Assembly: GCA_002706335.1 (NCBI GenBank) | Contig: PAKZ01000009.1 | Span: 310,001-374,000, forward strand | Length of the DNA: 64,000 nt | Direction of reading: 5' to 3' | Origin: Ahrensia sp. | GTDB lineage: Bacteria > Pseudomonadota > Alphaproteobacteria > Rhizobiales > Rhizobiaceae | Shown here: positions 32,398-42,390 of the stretch, piece by piece | How the letters are laid out: the number at the start of each line of letters is the position of its first letter | Numbering within the stretch: position 1 is the first letter of the stretch | The notes under the pieces: generated by a model | Seen by the model: the letters and a program-made list of their open reading frames with translations, nothing else | Database searches by the model: none | What the model was told of the DNA's origin: nothing | Made by a program: the position numbers and the translations under genes

Positions 32398-32425
32398 AAT
32401 TGGTCCTGCGGCGCACCGATTTCAA
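32398..32425 (-). promoter_or_regulatory. Candidate promoter of lon
   Basis: TTGAAA (32425-32420), 16 bases, then CCAATT (32403-32398) on the minus strand. It resembles the alphaproteobacterial heat-shock pattern CTTGAA-N-CCAT loosely. It lies about 80 bases before the lon start. Confidence 0.3.
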
Positions 32426-32508
32426 CGGCTTGAAGGCAGGAGGAATCGGTGTCGATCTTCGCGCTGTTACGCATTTACCGCAATGCCGCATTCGCGCCGT
32501 GAAACGGA

Positions 32509-32532
32509 AAAAGGCCGGTCGCCCGGCCTTTT
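32509..32532 (-). terminator. Intrinsic terminator of clpX
   Basis: AAAAGGCCGG (32509-32518) pairs with CCGGCCTTTT (32523-32532), loop of four bases. T-rich on both strands, 26 bases after the clpX stop. Confidence 0.8.
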
Positions 32533-32558
32533 CACACAAACTCTTTGTAAGGGACGCG

Positions 32559-33848
<1,290 letters not shown>

Positions 33849-34146
33849 GCCTATTCCTTTCAGGGGATTGCGGAACCGGGCGGTTCATCCGCCATGGCAA
33901 TCCCGACTTCAATTCTGTGACGCGGCCCTCGGGCCAAACCCACAAGCGTCACAAAGGCTTCAAATCACATTCGTACACATATACGCGCCGCACGCAACGA
34001 TTCGACATATACCTTTACGGTTCCTTTAAGGCCGAAACGCGGATTTAAACCTAATAAGGTTATCGCGGCGCGAAAAGCGCTCAATTGTCACAAATGCGCG
34101 ATGCCTCACGGGCGTCGCGCAAATACAACAGTCGGCCGGCGCGCCC
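33849..34146. other. Region between clpX and clpP
   Basis: 298 bases without a gene, AT-richer than its flanks. It contains a small inverted repeat AACCT-N4-AGGTT (34048-34061) and is expected to hold the clpX promoter on the minus strand; no convincing -35/-10 pair was fixed. Confidence 0.5.
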
Positions 34147-34776
34147 TTATTTCGCTTCCGGCTCGATCGAATCGCGCGATTCGATGACGCGGTCGATCAG
34201 GCCGAATTCCTTCGCCAGATCCGCCGTCATGAAATTATCGCGCTCGAGCGCCCCTTCGATATCGTCATAGGAGCGGCCGGTGTGCTTCACATAGATCTCG
34301 TTCAGCCGGCGCTTCAGCGCCTCGACTTCCTTGGCGTGGATCAGGATATCGGTGACCTGACCCTGGTAACCGCCTGAGGGCTGGTGAACCATGATGCGCG
34401 AATTCGGCAGCGAGAAGCGCATGTCCTTGGCGCCGGCGGTCAACAGCAGAGAACCCATCGAGGCGGCCTGGCCGATGCACAGCGTCGAAACCGGCGGCTT
34501 GATGAACTGCATCGTGTCGTAGATCGCCAGACCTGACGTCACCACGCCGCCCGGCGAGTTGATGTACATGGAGATCTCTTTCTTCGGGTTCTCGGCTTCC
34601 AGCCACAGCAGCTGCGCGCAGACGAGCGACGCCATGCCGTCTTCGACCGGACCGGTGATGAAGATGATGCGTTCCTTCAGCAGTCGCGAGAAAATATCGT
34701 AGGCGCGTTCGCCCCGGTTTGACTGCTCCACGACCATCGGAACGAGGTTCATGGCGGTGTCGATCGGATTGCTCAT
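34147..34776 (-). CDS. clpP: ATP-dependent Clp protease proteolytic subunit ClpP
   Basis: Serine peptidase that forms the tetradecameric Clp chamber with ClpX or ClpA. 209 residues. Catalytic Ser106 in [11 protein letters not shown], His131 in IMVHQPSGG, and an aspartate in the [10 protein letters not shown] neighbourhood. The mature enzyme is usually formed after loss of a short propeptide. Upstream is a plain promoter-like sequence; clpX follows. Confidence 0.97.
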   Translation of the reverse strand: MSNPIDTAMNLVPMVVEQSNRGERAYDIFSRLLKERIIFITGPVEDGMASLVCAQLLWLEAENPKKEISMYINSPGGVVTSGLAIYDTMQFIKPPVSTLCIGQAASMGSLLLTAGAKDMRFSLPNSRIMVHQPSGGYQGQVTDILIHAKEVEALKRRLNEIYVKHTGRSYDDIEGALERDNFMTADLAKEFGLIDRVIESRDSIEPEAK

Positions 34777-34846
34777 CGGAGACCTTTCGGGGATATCGTT
34801 GGAGAGCGCACGGGAAACATGGGCGCGTGAGAATCATTCGGGCAAT

Positions 34847-34875
34847 ATTTAGGGTGCCCGACCCCGGTTCCGCAA
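34847..34875 (-). promoter_or_regulatory. Promoter of clpP
   Basis: TTGCGG (34875-34870), 17-base spacer and CTAAAT (34852-34847) on the minus strand. Because the base before is C (CTTGCGG) and the -10 reads CCCTAAAT, it may also be read by a heat-shock sigma factor. Confidence 0.5.
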
Positions 34876-35015
34876 GACGCCGAAACGCGTAAACCTTAAC
34901 GGCAGGAAGATGGGGAAAAGAGTGGGCAAGAAGCGACCCGTTCAGGTCGGGCCCATTCGCGTCCGGGTGCGACCCATCGCCGGTCATCCTGAAGACGGGA
35001 ACCCGGATTTCACCC

Positions 35016-36116
35016 CTACTCCTCCGCCCGCATCCAGCCCTTCAGTGCCTCGAAATCCCCGTGCTCGACAAATTTCGCCACACGCCGCCCCACCGCTGCG
35101 CCGAATTTGTAGCCGTGGCCCGAGCAGGCGGAAACGACGAGGCACTTGTCCTCGTTATGGACAAAGAAGCGCTCGTCCGACGTGAACGTATAGGCGCAGG
35201 TGACGACGCTTTCGATCCGATACTGCTCGATATCGCGCATCGGCGGCGAAAAGAGGTTGCGGATCGTCTCGCCCTCACCCTCGACCGGTGCGCGGTTTTC
35301 GTCGGCGTCGGGGTTCTCGTATTTGTGCAGGCCAGAGCCGAATTTCAGCCCGCCCTCGCCGCTCGGCGGCAGGATGTAGCCGTCCGTCGCGCCGCCGACA
35401 TCGAGGACGACAGGCGCATGGCGCCACGCCTCTTTCAAATGGTCCGGCGGATCGAGATAGACGACGGCGGTCCGGTATGTCGTCAGATCCGAGGCCAGTC
35501 CGGGGAACAGTTTCGTCACCCAGGCCCCCGCCGTGACGATCACGTAATCCGCTTCTATGTGCCGCCCGTCAGCTGTCGTCACAGCAGCATTGACCGGATC
35601 GACCTCCGTCACTTGCATCGTCTGGCGCAGCGACACACCATTCGCCTGAAGCCATGCCGCCATGCCGAATGCGATGTCGCGGCAATGCAGGGCGCCGCCC
35701 TCCGGCGAGACGAAGGCATAGCGGATCGTGTCGGGATCGAGAAAGGGAAAACGCTCCGCCGCCGCGCCCGCCTGCAAAACCTCGCAGGGCCAGCCGCCTT
35801 CGCGCAGCCCGTTCAGATAATCTTCCGCCTCGTCGCCTTCCTCGCGGCTGACGGCCATGAAGCCGCGCGCATCGAGATAGTTCGATCCGAGATCGCGCCA
35901 CAATTCGTCCCAGGCGTCATAGGCCTCCGAGATCGCCGCCCCGTAACCGGACCCCGCACCATAGGCCCTGCGGATGATGCGGTGATGGTCGCCCGACGCG
36001 CCGAGCGGATTAGGTATCGTGTTCTGCTCGAAAAGGATCACCTGATGCCCCTGCTTTGCGAGCGCCCATGCGGTGGACAGGCCGGCAATGCCGGCCCCGA
36101 CGACGGAGATTCTCAT
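35016..36116 (-). CDS. FAD-dependent oxidoreductase, sarcosine oxidase/N-methyltryptophan oxidase type
   Basis: 366 residues of the monomeric sarcosine oxidase family (DAO fold), which oxidises secondary N-methyl amines to give an amine, formaldehyde and hydrogen peroxide. The dinucleotide loop is VVGAGIAGLSTAWALAKQG (residues 5-23). The SGDHHRIIRRAYG segment matches the family active site, and CAYTFTSDERFFVH contains the cysteine that holds FAD covalently in the family. It starts four bases after the cupin gene, so it is co-transcribed with it. The substrate cannot be told from sequence; sarcosine, N-methyltryptophan or pipecolate are options. Confidence 0.82.
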   Translation of the reverse strand: MRISVVGAGIAGLSTAWALAKQGHQVILFEQNTIPNPLGASGDHHRIIRRAYGAGSGYGAAISEAYDAWDELWRDLGSNYLDARGFMAVSREEGDEAEDYLNGLREGGWPCEVLQAGAAAERFPFLDPDTIRYAFVSPEGGALHCRDIAFGMAAWLQANGVSLRQTMQVTEVDPVNAAVTTADGRHIEADYVIVTAGAWVTKLFPGLASDLTTYRTAVVYLDPPDHLKEAWRHAPVVLDVGGATDGYILPPSGEGGLKFGSGLHKYENPDADENRAPVEGEGETIRNLFSPPMRDIEQYRIESVVTCAYTFTSDERFFVHNEDKCLVVSACSGHGYKFGAAVGRRVAKFVEHGDFEALKGWMRAEE

Positions 36117-36120
36117 ATGT

Positions 36121-36468
36121 CTACAACCGGATCACATATTCCTTGCGGGTGGTCTCGATGACCTCCCATGTTCCCTTGAAGCCGGGCCGCAGGATGAAGC
36201 TGTCGCCGGCGCGCAGGGTCACGGCTTTACCGCCCTCTTCCACGATAACCGAGACGCCGTCGAGAATGTGGCAGAATTCCCACTCGTCATATGAAATCCG
36301 CCATTTGCCCGGCGTTGCCTGCCAGATACCGCAATAGAGCCCGTCGCGCGCCTCGGCGTTCCAGGTCGTGAAGAACGGATCGCCGGAGATCAGCTTTTCC
36401 GGCGCGGGGCGTTCCGTCTCGGGCTCGGCTGCCTCCGTGTCGACGGGCAGAAACAAACTTTCAGACAT
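36121..36468 (-). CDS. Small cupin protein
   Basis: 115 residues with a single cupin barrel of the EutQ/DUF861 type. Visible motifs are WRISYDEWEFCHILDGVSVI (first cupin box) and RAGDSFILRPGFKGTWEVIE (second box). The start MSESLFLPVDTEAAEPETE at 36468 is preferred over a longer frame. It is the first gene of a two-gene unit with the sarcosine-oxidase-like flavoenzyme; such cupins often bind or sense the amine or sugar substrate of a neighbouring enzyme, which is inference here. A DUF6653-like gene starts about 85 bases away on the other strand. Confidence 0.8.
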   Translation of the reverse strand: MSESLFLPVDTEAAEPETERPAPEKLISGDPFFTTWNAEARDGLYCGIWQATPGKWRISYDEWEFCHILDGVSVIVEEGGKAVTLRAGDSFILRPGFKGTWEVIETTRKEYVIRL

Positions 36469-36553
36469 GAATGCCTCACTGAAATGGCTCGCAATTCGCA
36501 ACAGTAAATCTCATATAGCCCGCATGAAAATCGACAAGGCAATATCGGCCTCC

Positions 36554-37051
36554 ATGGCCATGGACGAAACGACATGGGACCGCCACGCCAACCCGTGGAG
36601 CGTCTATACCCGGGTCCCATTGATGATGGTGCTGGCGTTCGCCATCTGGAGCCGCGTGTGGATCGGCTGGTGGGCGCTGCTCCCCGTCGGCTTGGCGATC
36701 GTTTGGACGTTCCTGAATCCCCGCGCCTTTCCGCCTCCGGCCTCCATAGACAACTGGGCATCGAAAGTGACGCTCGGCGAACGGCTATGGCTCAACCGTC
36801 GCGCGCGACCCATCCCCCGCCATCACGCCAGTTGGGCGCTCGGCCTGTCCACGGCCAGCGCCGTCGCGCTCCTGCCGATGGTCTACGGCCTCGCGGTGCT
36901 GGAACCGTTTTCAGCCTTCCTCGGCGCGCTTCTCGCCTCGGTGCTCAAGTTGTGGTTTTGCGACCGCATGGTCTGGCTCTATGACGACATGCAAAGGGAC
37001 GAAACCGCCGCCGACTCCGCGCCTAGCACACCTGAACACCGCATTCCTTGA
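36554..37051 (+). CDS. DUF6653-like membrane protein
   Basis: 165 residues from this start. The opening MAMDETTWDRHANPWSVYTR and four hydrophobic helices (about residues 20-55 in two segments, then 100-140 in two) fit the DUF6653 family, membrane proteins of unknown function. It ends in an acidic tail. The start is uncertain: ATG 36560 or 36524 are alternatives and no strong ribosome binding site is seen. The end overlaps the convergent small secreted gene by 29 bases. It is divergent from the cupin-oxidase pair. Confidence 0.65.
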   Translation: MAMDETTWDRHANPWSVYTRVPLMMVLAFAIWSRVWIGWWALLPVGLAIVWTFLNPRAFPPPASIDNWASKVTLGERLWLNRRARPIPRHHASWALGLSTASAVALLPMVYGLAVLEPFSAFLGALLASVLKLWFCDRMVWLYDDMQRDETAADSAPSTPEHRIP

Positions 37052-37310
37052 TCGTGAATTCGGCCGCCGGCTCGGTACGTGAGGCGTCGAACTGGCGCCC
37101 GTCGCGGCATTGGGCGCGCGCCTCGAAGGTTTTGCGGCCGGCGAGGTCTCCCTCGGATATATTGACGTAATATTCGACGGCGCAATCCTTCTCGAGCGCA
37201 AGCTGGTCGGAGAGCGTGTCGAGCCAGGCCGGATCGGCCGACTGGGCCATTGCCCCGCTGGTCGCGAAGATAATCGCCGCTGCGGCGGCCACTGTCCTGA
37301 TGGAATGCAT
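37023..37310 (-). CDS. Small secreted protein of unknown function
   Basis: 95 residues. The signal peptide MHSIRTVAAAAAIIFATSGA is followed by a likely cut after AMA, leaving a mature protein of about 73 residues with four cysteines (CAVEYY, CRDG, CGVQVC), enough for two disulfides. Not recognised. It overlaps the convergent DUF6653-like gene at the 3' end. Composition matches the chromosome. Confidence 0.7.
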   Translation of the reverse strand: MHSIRTVAAAAAIIFATSGAMAQSADPAWLDTLSDQLALEKDCAVEYYVNISEGDLAGRKTFEARAQCRDGRQFDASRTEPAAEFTIKECGVQVC

Positions 37311-37392
37311 GTTGCGTCTCCGTGTTGTCGGGATGACGCCAGCTAATCAGCTTCGCGCGGCTTCCGAATTGAGATTCGTCAAGCTCTCCGGG

Positions 37393-38196
37393 TCATTGGT
37401 TGAAAAGCGCTTCGGCCTCTGCCGGGATCGCGTATTTCAATGCCGTGCCGTCGAAGGGGACGCGAAAACCGTCGGGTCCCTCGGTCGCCTCGTCTGTCCT
37501 GCGCATGACGATGTCGTAATGGTCACCGCCCGCGCCGGAATCGAAAACAATCTCGTATGACCGCACATAGCATGCGCCGAGACCGTCGCCGCACGTGCCG
37601 GAATTGTCGGCATACACCGGGATGGAACCGAGTTCGATCACGTCACTTCCGGCGACGCCGTAGACGACCGTGGTGCCGAGATTGTAGCCCTGCCCGGTCC
37701 AGCCAGTCTCCATCGTCCAGCCATGGCTGCCGTCGCCGGTCTGGCGCAGCCGGAAGCCTTCTTCCGGCGGAACCGCGCCCCATGCGCCCGCCGGTTCGGC
37801 GAGCGAGTTGCGCGCCACGAGATCGAGCCGGTCGCCACCGTCTTCCAGCACGATCAGCCCGAGCGAGCCCGCGCAGGCATGACAGTCCGAATGGGCATTT
37901 CCCTCGCCAAGCGCATAGCCGCCGGTGACCACGAAATAGCGCGTGCCCTCATCGCCCGAGACCGTATCGAGACGGTGCGGCCGCATGCATTGGCGCTCGC
38001 CGTCCACGGTGCCGACCCAGCATTTCAGCGCGCGGTCATAGGGGCCGTAAAAGCCCTCCATGACGGCGCGCCAGAAGTCTTTCGGGTTATCGGCAACCGC
38101 GGACGGAATATCCGTCCGCGTCGCAGCAGTGGCATGCGACCCCGCCAGAGGCAGGATCGCAGGGAACAGGGCAAGAAGGGTCAGCCGGTTACGCAT
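37393..38196 (-). CDS. Secreted Cys-containing protein of unknown function
   Basis: 267 residues. The start MRNRLTLLALFPAILPLAGS at 38196 gives a clean signal peptide with a cut near ATA; a longer open frame runs over the metY end and is not credible. The mature part has paired cysteines in CWVGTVDGERQC, SDCHACAGSLG and CGDGLGACYV, suggesting a disulfide-stabilised periplasmic domain. DCHACAG is a CxxC but without the CH needed for heme. No family recognised. It is 19 bases downstream of metY, so possibly co-transcribed. Confidence 0.7.
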   Translation of the reverse strand: MRNRLTLLALFPAILPLAGSHATAATRTDIPSAVADNPKDFWRAVMEGFYGPYDRALKCWVGTVDGERQCMRPHRLDTVSGDEGTRYFVVTGGYALGEGNAHSDCHACAGSLGLIVLEDGGDRLDLVARNSLAEPAGAWGAVPPEEGFRLRQTGDGSHGWTMETGWTGQGYNLGTTVVYGVAGSDVIELGSIPVYADNSGTCGDGLGACYVRSYEIVFDSGAGGDHYDIVMRRTDEATEGPDGFRVPFDGTALKYAIPAEAEALFNQ

Positions 38197-38215
38197 GGCC
38201 CATCCTGCCACGCGA

Positions 38216-39499
38216 TCAGGCCTTGTCCAGCGCCTGGTCGATATCGGCGATGATGTCGTCGACATTCTCGATGCCGATAGACAGCCGCACCACGTCGTTG
38301 CCGGCCCCTGCAAGCGCGCGCTGCTCGTCGGTGAGCTGGCGGTGCGTGGTCGAGGCCGGGTGGATCACCAACGTGCGCGTATCGCCGATATTGGCGAGAT
38401 GCGAGATGATCTCCACGCCCTCGACGAACTTGACGCCGGCCTCGTAGCCGCCCTTGACGCCGAATGTGAAGACGGAGCCGGAACCTTTCGGGCTATAGCG
38501 TTTCATCAGCGCATGGTTGTGATGGTCCTCGAGGCCCGAATATTCGACCCACTCGACCTTCGGATGCGCTTTCAGGTGTTTGGCGACCGCCAGCGCATTG
38601 TCGCAATGGCGCTGCATGCGCAACGCCAGCGTCTCGATGCCCGTCAGGATCAGGAAGGCGTTCATCGGCGCGATCGCCGGGCCGAGGTCGCGCAGGCCGA
38701 GCACGCGGCAGGCGATTGCGAAGGCAAAATTGCCGAATGTCTCGTGCAGCACGACGCCGGCATATTCGTCACGCGGCTTCGACAGCATCGGATATTTGTC
38801 GGAGGCCGACCAGTCGAACGTGCCGCCATCGACGATGACGCCGCCCATCGAGTTGCCGTGGCCGCCGAGGAACTTGGTCAGCGAACGAACGACGATATCG
38901 GCGCCATGCTCGATCGGGCGCACGAGATAGGGCGAAGCCATCGTATTGTCGACGATGAGCGGAATGCCGTGATCATGGGCGATCTTGGCCATGGCCTCGA
39001 TGTCGGTGACGAAGCCGGCCGGGTTGGCGAAGCTCTCGATAAAGATCGCCTTGGTGCGCTCGTCGATCTGCGAGGAGATCGTCTCCGGCTTGTCGACATC
39101 GGCCCAGCGGACCTCCCAGCCAAAATTCTTGAAGGAATGGCCGAACTGGTTGATGGAGCCGCCATAGAGCCGGCGCGCCGAGATGAAGTTGTCGCCCGAC
39201 GTCATGATCGTGTGGAAGACCAGCATCTGCGCGGCGTGGCCGGAAGCGACGGCGAGCGCCGCCGTGCCGCCCTCGAGCGCGGCGAGCCGCTCTTCGAGAA
39301 CCGCCTGGGTCGGGTTCATGATGCGGGTGTAGATATTGCCGAAGGCCTGCAAGCCAAACAGCGAGGCCGCATGATCCGTGTCGTTGAAGACATAGGCCGT
39401 GGTCTGGTAGATCGGCGTGATCCGGGCACCCGTCGCCGGGTCCGGCTGCGCGCCGGAATGGATCGCAAGGGTTTCGAAACCGGGTATACGCTGGGACAT
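38216..39499 (-). CDS. metY: O-acetylhomoserine sulfhydrylase (aminocarboxypropyltransferase)
   Basis: PLP enzyme of methionine synthesis that makes homocysteine from O-acetylhomoserine and sulfide. 427 residues, typical for the MetY branch of the Cys/Met metabolism family. PLP features: TPIYQTTAYVF near residue 30, IPLIVDNTMASPYLVRPIEH, and the Schiff-base lysine in VRSLTKFLGGHGNSMGG. It ends LSIGIENVDDIIADIDQAL. The start MSQRIPGFETLAIHSG follows a strong GGAGGAGGG ribosome binding site. The CoA-binding protein gene lies upstream on the same strand. Confidence 0.94.
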   Translation of the reverse strand: MSQRIPGFETLAIHSGAQPDPATGARITPIYQTTAYVFNDTDHAASLFGLQAFGNIYTRIMNPTQAVLEERLAALEGGTAALAVASGHAAQMLVFHTIMTSGDNFISARRLYGGSINQFGHSFKNFGWEVRWADVDKPETISSQIDERTKAIFIESFANPAGFVTDIEAMAKIAHDHGIPLIVDNTMASPYLVRPIEHGADIVVRSLTKFLGGHGNSMGGVIVDGGTFDWSASDKYPMLSKPRDEYAGVVLHETFGNFAFAIACRVLGLRDLGPAIAPMNAFLILTGIETLALRMQRHCDNALAVAKHLKAHPKVEWVEYSGLEDHHNHALMKRYSPKGSGSVFTFGVKGGYEAGVKFVEGVEIISHLANIGDTRTLVIHPASTTHRQLTDEQRALAGAGNDVVRLSIGIENVDDIIADIDQALDKA

Positions 39500-39611
39500 G
39501 CTGCCCTCCTCCTGATGGTTCTGGACCGTCCTTGTGGCGGGGAACGGCAGGCCTGTCAAAGAGGATTTTTCTGCGCCAACGTGGTTCGCGGGAAGGAAAT
39601 TGCGCGCTCGG

Positions 39612-40130
39612 CTATTTGCGGATGCCGAAGCTCTGGAAGCCGTTGCCGAGTTGCGGTTTGCGCGACGAAAGCGTCTTCGAATTGATGCCGGCCCAGCCGA
39701 TCTCGTGCGACAGCCGGCCGAACTCGATCTTCGGACAGCGGTCCATCACCACCCTGATCCCTCTCTCCTCCAGCTGCGCCGCGCTTTCATCGTCGCGCAC
39801 GGTCAGTTGCATCCAGACAACCTTGGGCAGCGTCTGCATGGCGAGGATCTCGTCGGTGATGCCCGGCACTGCGGCCGACGCGCGGAAGATGTCGACCATG
39901 TCGACCGGCCCCGGCAACTCTGCCAGCGAAGCACAGGTCATCTGACCGAGGATTTCCTTGCCGGCCTGTCCCGGATTGACCGGCGTGACCTCGAACCCCT
40001 TGTTAAGCAGATATTTCATGACGAAATAGCTCGGCCGCGCCTCGTTCGCCGAGGCGCCGATGATGGCGACCGTCTTTACCTCGGTGAGGATGGAACCGAT
40101 ATAGGCGTCGGAATAATGATCGTGGTCCAT
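39612..40130 (-). CDS. CoA-binding domain protein (YccU type)
   Basis: 172 residues with a Rossmann-type CoA-binding fold. Motifs are VAIIGASANEARPSYFVMKY near residues 22-41, VTPVNPGQAGKEILGQ, and WMQLTVRDDESAAQLEERGI with VVMDRCPKIEF towards the end. Family members bind CoA but their role is not established. The start MDHDHYSDAYIGSILTEVK at 40130 is used; sequence further upstream in frame belongs to the neighbouring gene region. It often lies next to metY in rhizobia, as here. Confidence 0.85.
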   Translation of the reverse strand: MDHDHYSDAYIGSILTEVKTVAIIGASANEARPSYFVMKYLLNKGFEVTPVNPGQAGKEILGQMTCASLAELPGPVDMVDIFRASAAVPGITDEILAMQTLPKVVWMQLTVRDDESAAQLEERGIRVVMDRCPKIEFGRLSHEIGWAGINSKTLSSRKPQLGNGFQSFGIRK

Positions 40131-40186
40131 GACGGTTTCGTAGCACCGGCGCGCGCGAATGTCTCCCGCGACAAAAATGCGCGTCG

Positions 40187-41002
40187 CTACATGCGGATCG
40201 CGACCGCGCTGACCCGCCAGCCCTTCTCCGTTCGCGCGAAACAGGCGTGGTTGGCGAGATAGGGAATGAGCGGCCCTTCCCCGAAGCCGGCCTGCACATA
40301 TGCGCCTAAGCCGTCCGGCGTGACCATAAAGTCCCAGCAACAGGACCGGATCAGCGGTGCGTCGATATCGACATAAAGCAACTGCCCGACATCCCACGAA
40401 AGCGGCTGGACGCCGCGCAAACCGGAGGCCTCGTCTGACTGGATCTGCGCGACGCCCCACGCATCGATTTCGGTTTCCGTCATGGCAAGGAGCGCGGTCA
40501 TCGCATCATGGGAAATCCGCTTGAACGATCCGGTGCAGATCTGGCCGTCCAGGAGATCGTTCGGACCGACCAACGTCTCCGACAGAAGCGCATTGACGGC
40601 GTTCGCGCCGCGCGCCTCTGCGCCTGCACGCCAGACCGGCGCGTCCGCCAGAAACTGGCCGAAAAAGGCGAGGAACCCGTCACGCGGAAACCGGCCGAGC
40701 TTTTCGAAGCCGTCCTCCGGCGTTAGCTCTCTTTTTCCAACATAGACGGTCACGGAACCGGCGAAGATGTCGCCGGCCGGGCTCGGCGGGTTTCGGCCGC
40801 CATAAATCGTCGAGGCGTAGCGCCAGAGCGCGTCCTTAGCCGTCGCGATGAAATCGACGAGGGCCGGATCGGCCGGCTCTTTCGGCGCAAGCAGGATCGT
40901 CTCGTATTCCATGCCGCGCTGCTGCGCCTCGGCGGGCAGAGCTGCGCCGAGGATCGCGACCGCCGCCGCGACAATCGCCGCGAACTTGGCCCGCCCGCTC
41001 AC
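40187..41002 (-). CDS. Secreted protein of unknown function, paralogue 2 (CCWD family)
   Basis: 271 residues from a GTG start that overlaps the stop of the upstream paralogue (GTGA). The signal peptide MSGRAKFAAIVAAAVAILGA ends around PAEA. The mature protein shares with its neighbour the pattern EILLxxP near the start, VYVGKRELTPEDGF, a core WDVGQLLYVD, then CCWDFMVTPDGLGAYV and NHACFARTEKGWRVSAV at the end. Function unknown; probably periplasmic. The two genes are a tandem duplication with strong divergence and are almost certainly co-expressed. Confidence 0.75.
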   Translation of the reverse strand: MSGRAKFAAIVAAAVAILGAALPAEAQQRGMEYETILLAPKEPADPALVDFIATAKDALWRYASTIYGGRNPPSPAGDIFAGSVTVYVGKRELTPEDGFEKLGRFPRDGFLAFFGQFLADAPVWRAGAEARGANAVNALLSETLVGPNDLLDGQICTGSFKRISHDAMTALLAMTETEIDAWGVAQIQSDEASGLRGVQPLSWDVGQLLYVDIDAPLIRSCCWDFMVTPDGLGAYVQAGFGEGPLIPYLANHACFARTEKGWRVSAVAIRM

Positions 41003-41826
41003 GGAGTCCGGTATCCGACGGCGGTGATCTTCCATGCGCCCTCCCCGTCGCGGGCGAAGCAGGCGTGGCTGTTGAGATAGGGACGCAGCAGCGGGTCGTA
41101 ATAGGAACGGCTGACATAGCCGCCGGTCCCGTCCGGCTTGCGGACATAGTCCCAGCAGCAATTCTCCGGCCTCGGCATGTCGTCGTCGACAAGCAGCAGC
41201 TGGCCGGTCTTCCACTCGAACGGGCCCGTCCGGCCCATGAAACCCGCTTCCTGCCAGGGAAAGGCAGCGATGCGCCACTGGCTGTGATGCGTCTTCGTCT
41301 CGTCGGCCAGCGCACGCAAGGCGCCGTCTTCGAGCTTGCCGAAGGCGGCGGTGCACATCTCGCCATGCATCCATGGATTGGGCCCGACGAAGCCGGTCTC
41401 TAGCAGTTCACGCAGCTTGCGCGCGCCGCGCGCATCCGCTTCGGACAGCGAAAGTCTGTCGTAACTGGCAAACCGCCCGAAGGCGCGCACGAAGCTCCAG
41501 GGCGTGTATTCGTCGACCAGGTCGAAATTGTCGCCGTCAGTCAGCTCCACCGCGCCGACATAGAGGCGCACCTTCTCGGCCAGATGCTCCTCCAGCTTGT
41601 CCAGCGCGGAGATGCTGGGCCGTTCGCCCACCCATGTCGCCTTGACGGCGCTCTCGATGAAGGCGGACAGATCCTCCGGCGGCGGGGCGGGAAGCTCCAG
41701 CAGTATTTCCGGATAGTCGACCGGTTCGCCACGAGCCGGCACTGCCGCCGCCAAACCCAATCCGAACGCCGCCAGCACGCCACATGCGGTCCGCCGCGAA
41801 CCGGACCTCCAACCTTCGAAAGCCAT
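40999..41826 (-). CDS. Secreted protein of unknown function, paralogue 1 (CCWD family)
   Basis: 275 residues. The start MAFEGWRSGSRRTACGVLAA at 41826 has an AGGGG ribosome binding site; the signal peptide ends near PARG and contains twin arginines, so Tat export is possible. Shared blocks with the downstream paralogue: LYVGAVELTDGDNF, ENCCWDYVRKPDGTGGYV and NSHACFARDGEGAWKITAVG. The double cysteine and the HACF cysteine are conserved in both, suggesting disulfides. No known family recognised. Confidence 0.75.
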   Translation of the reverse strand: MAFEGWRSGSRRTACGVLAAFGLGLAAAVPARGEPVDYPEILLELPAPPPEDLSAFIESAVKATWVGERPSISALDKLEEHLAEKVRLYVGAVELTDGDNFDLVDEYTPWSFVRAFGRFASYDRLSLSEADARGARKLRELLETGFVGPNPWMHGEMCTAAFGKLEDGALRALADETKTHHSQWRIAAFPWQEAGFMGRTGPFEWKTGQLLLVDDDMPRPENCCWDYVRKPDGTGGYVSRSYYDPLLRPYLNSHACFARDGEGAWKITAVGYRTP

Positions 41827-41874
41827 CGCCAACCCCTGACCAATATCGAGCCCCGGCAACGATCCTGACCAGCA

Positions 41875-42303
41875 TTACGGCAATTGCATGAAGCCGTTTT
41901 CGTCGTTTTCCGAGAACGGATTGTAGGCCAGCTCCCACAAATGCCCGTCAGGATCGGCGAAATAGCCCGAATAGCCGCCCCAGAAGACCTTCTCCGGTTT
42001 CTTCACCGCCTTAGCGCCGCAGGAGAGCGCGTGCGCGTAGGCCTCGTCCACCGCCGCCTCGCTCGCCAGATTATGCGCAAGCGTCACCGCGCGAAAACCC
42101 GATCCAGCCTCCTCGACACCGGCATCCTCCGCCAGCGCCTCGCGCCCGAACAGGCCAAGCACAGTCCCCTTCAGCTTGAAGAAGGTGACGCTCTCCTGCG
42201 AGGCCGAGGATTTCTCGAAACCGAGCTTCTCGTAAAACGCCGTCGACGCGGCCAGATCGGCGACGCCGAGCGTGATCATGGAAATACGGGGATCGAAACT
42301 CAT
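41875..42303 (-). CDS. VOC (glyoxalase) family protein
   Basis: 142 residues of the vicinal-oxygen-chelate fold. Typical pieces are RISMITLGVADLAASTAFYE at the start, ESVTFFKLKGTVLGLFGRE in the middle, and GGYSGYFADPDGHLWELAYN at the end. The final glutamate of WELAYN is the usual metal ligand; the N-terminal metal histidine is replaced (ITLGV), so it may be non-catalytic or use other ligands. Function cannot be told from sequence. Confidence 0.85.
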   Translation of the reverse strand: MSFDPRISMITLGVADLAASTAFYEKLGFEKSSASQESVTFFKLKGTVLGLFGREALAEDAGVEEAGSGFRAVTLAHNLASEAAVDEAYAHALSCGAKAVKKPEKVFWGGYSGYFADPDGHLWELAYNPFSENDENGFMQLP

Positions 42304-42390
42304 GACACTGTCTCACGTGAACATAACGGGAACACATTAGGCTGAGTGAATATCGATGGCAAGCGCTCGGAGCACCAGCCGGCCGAATTC

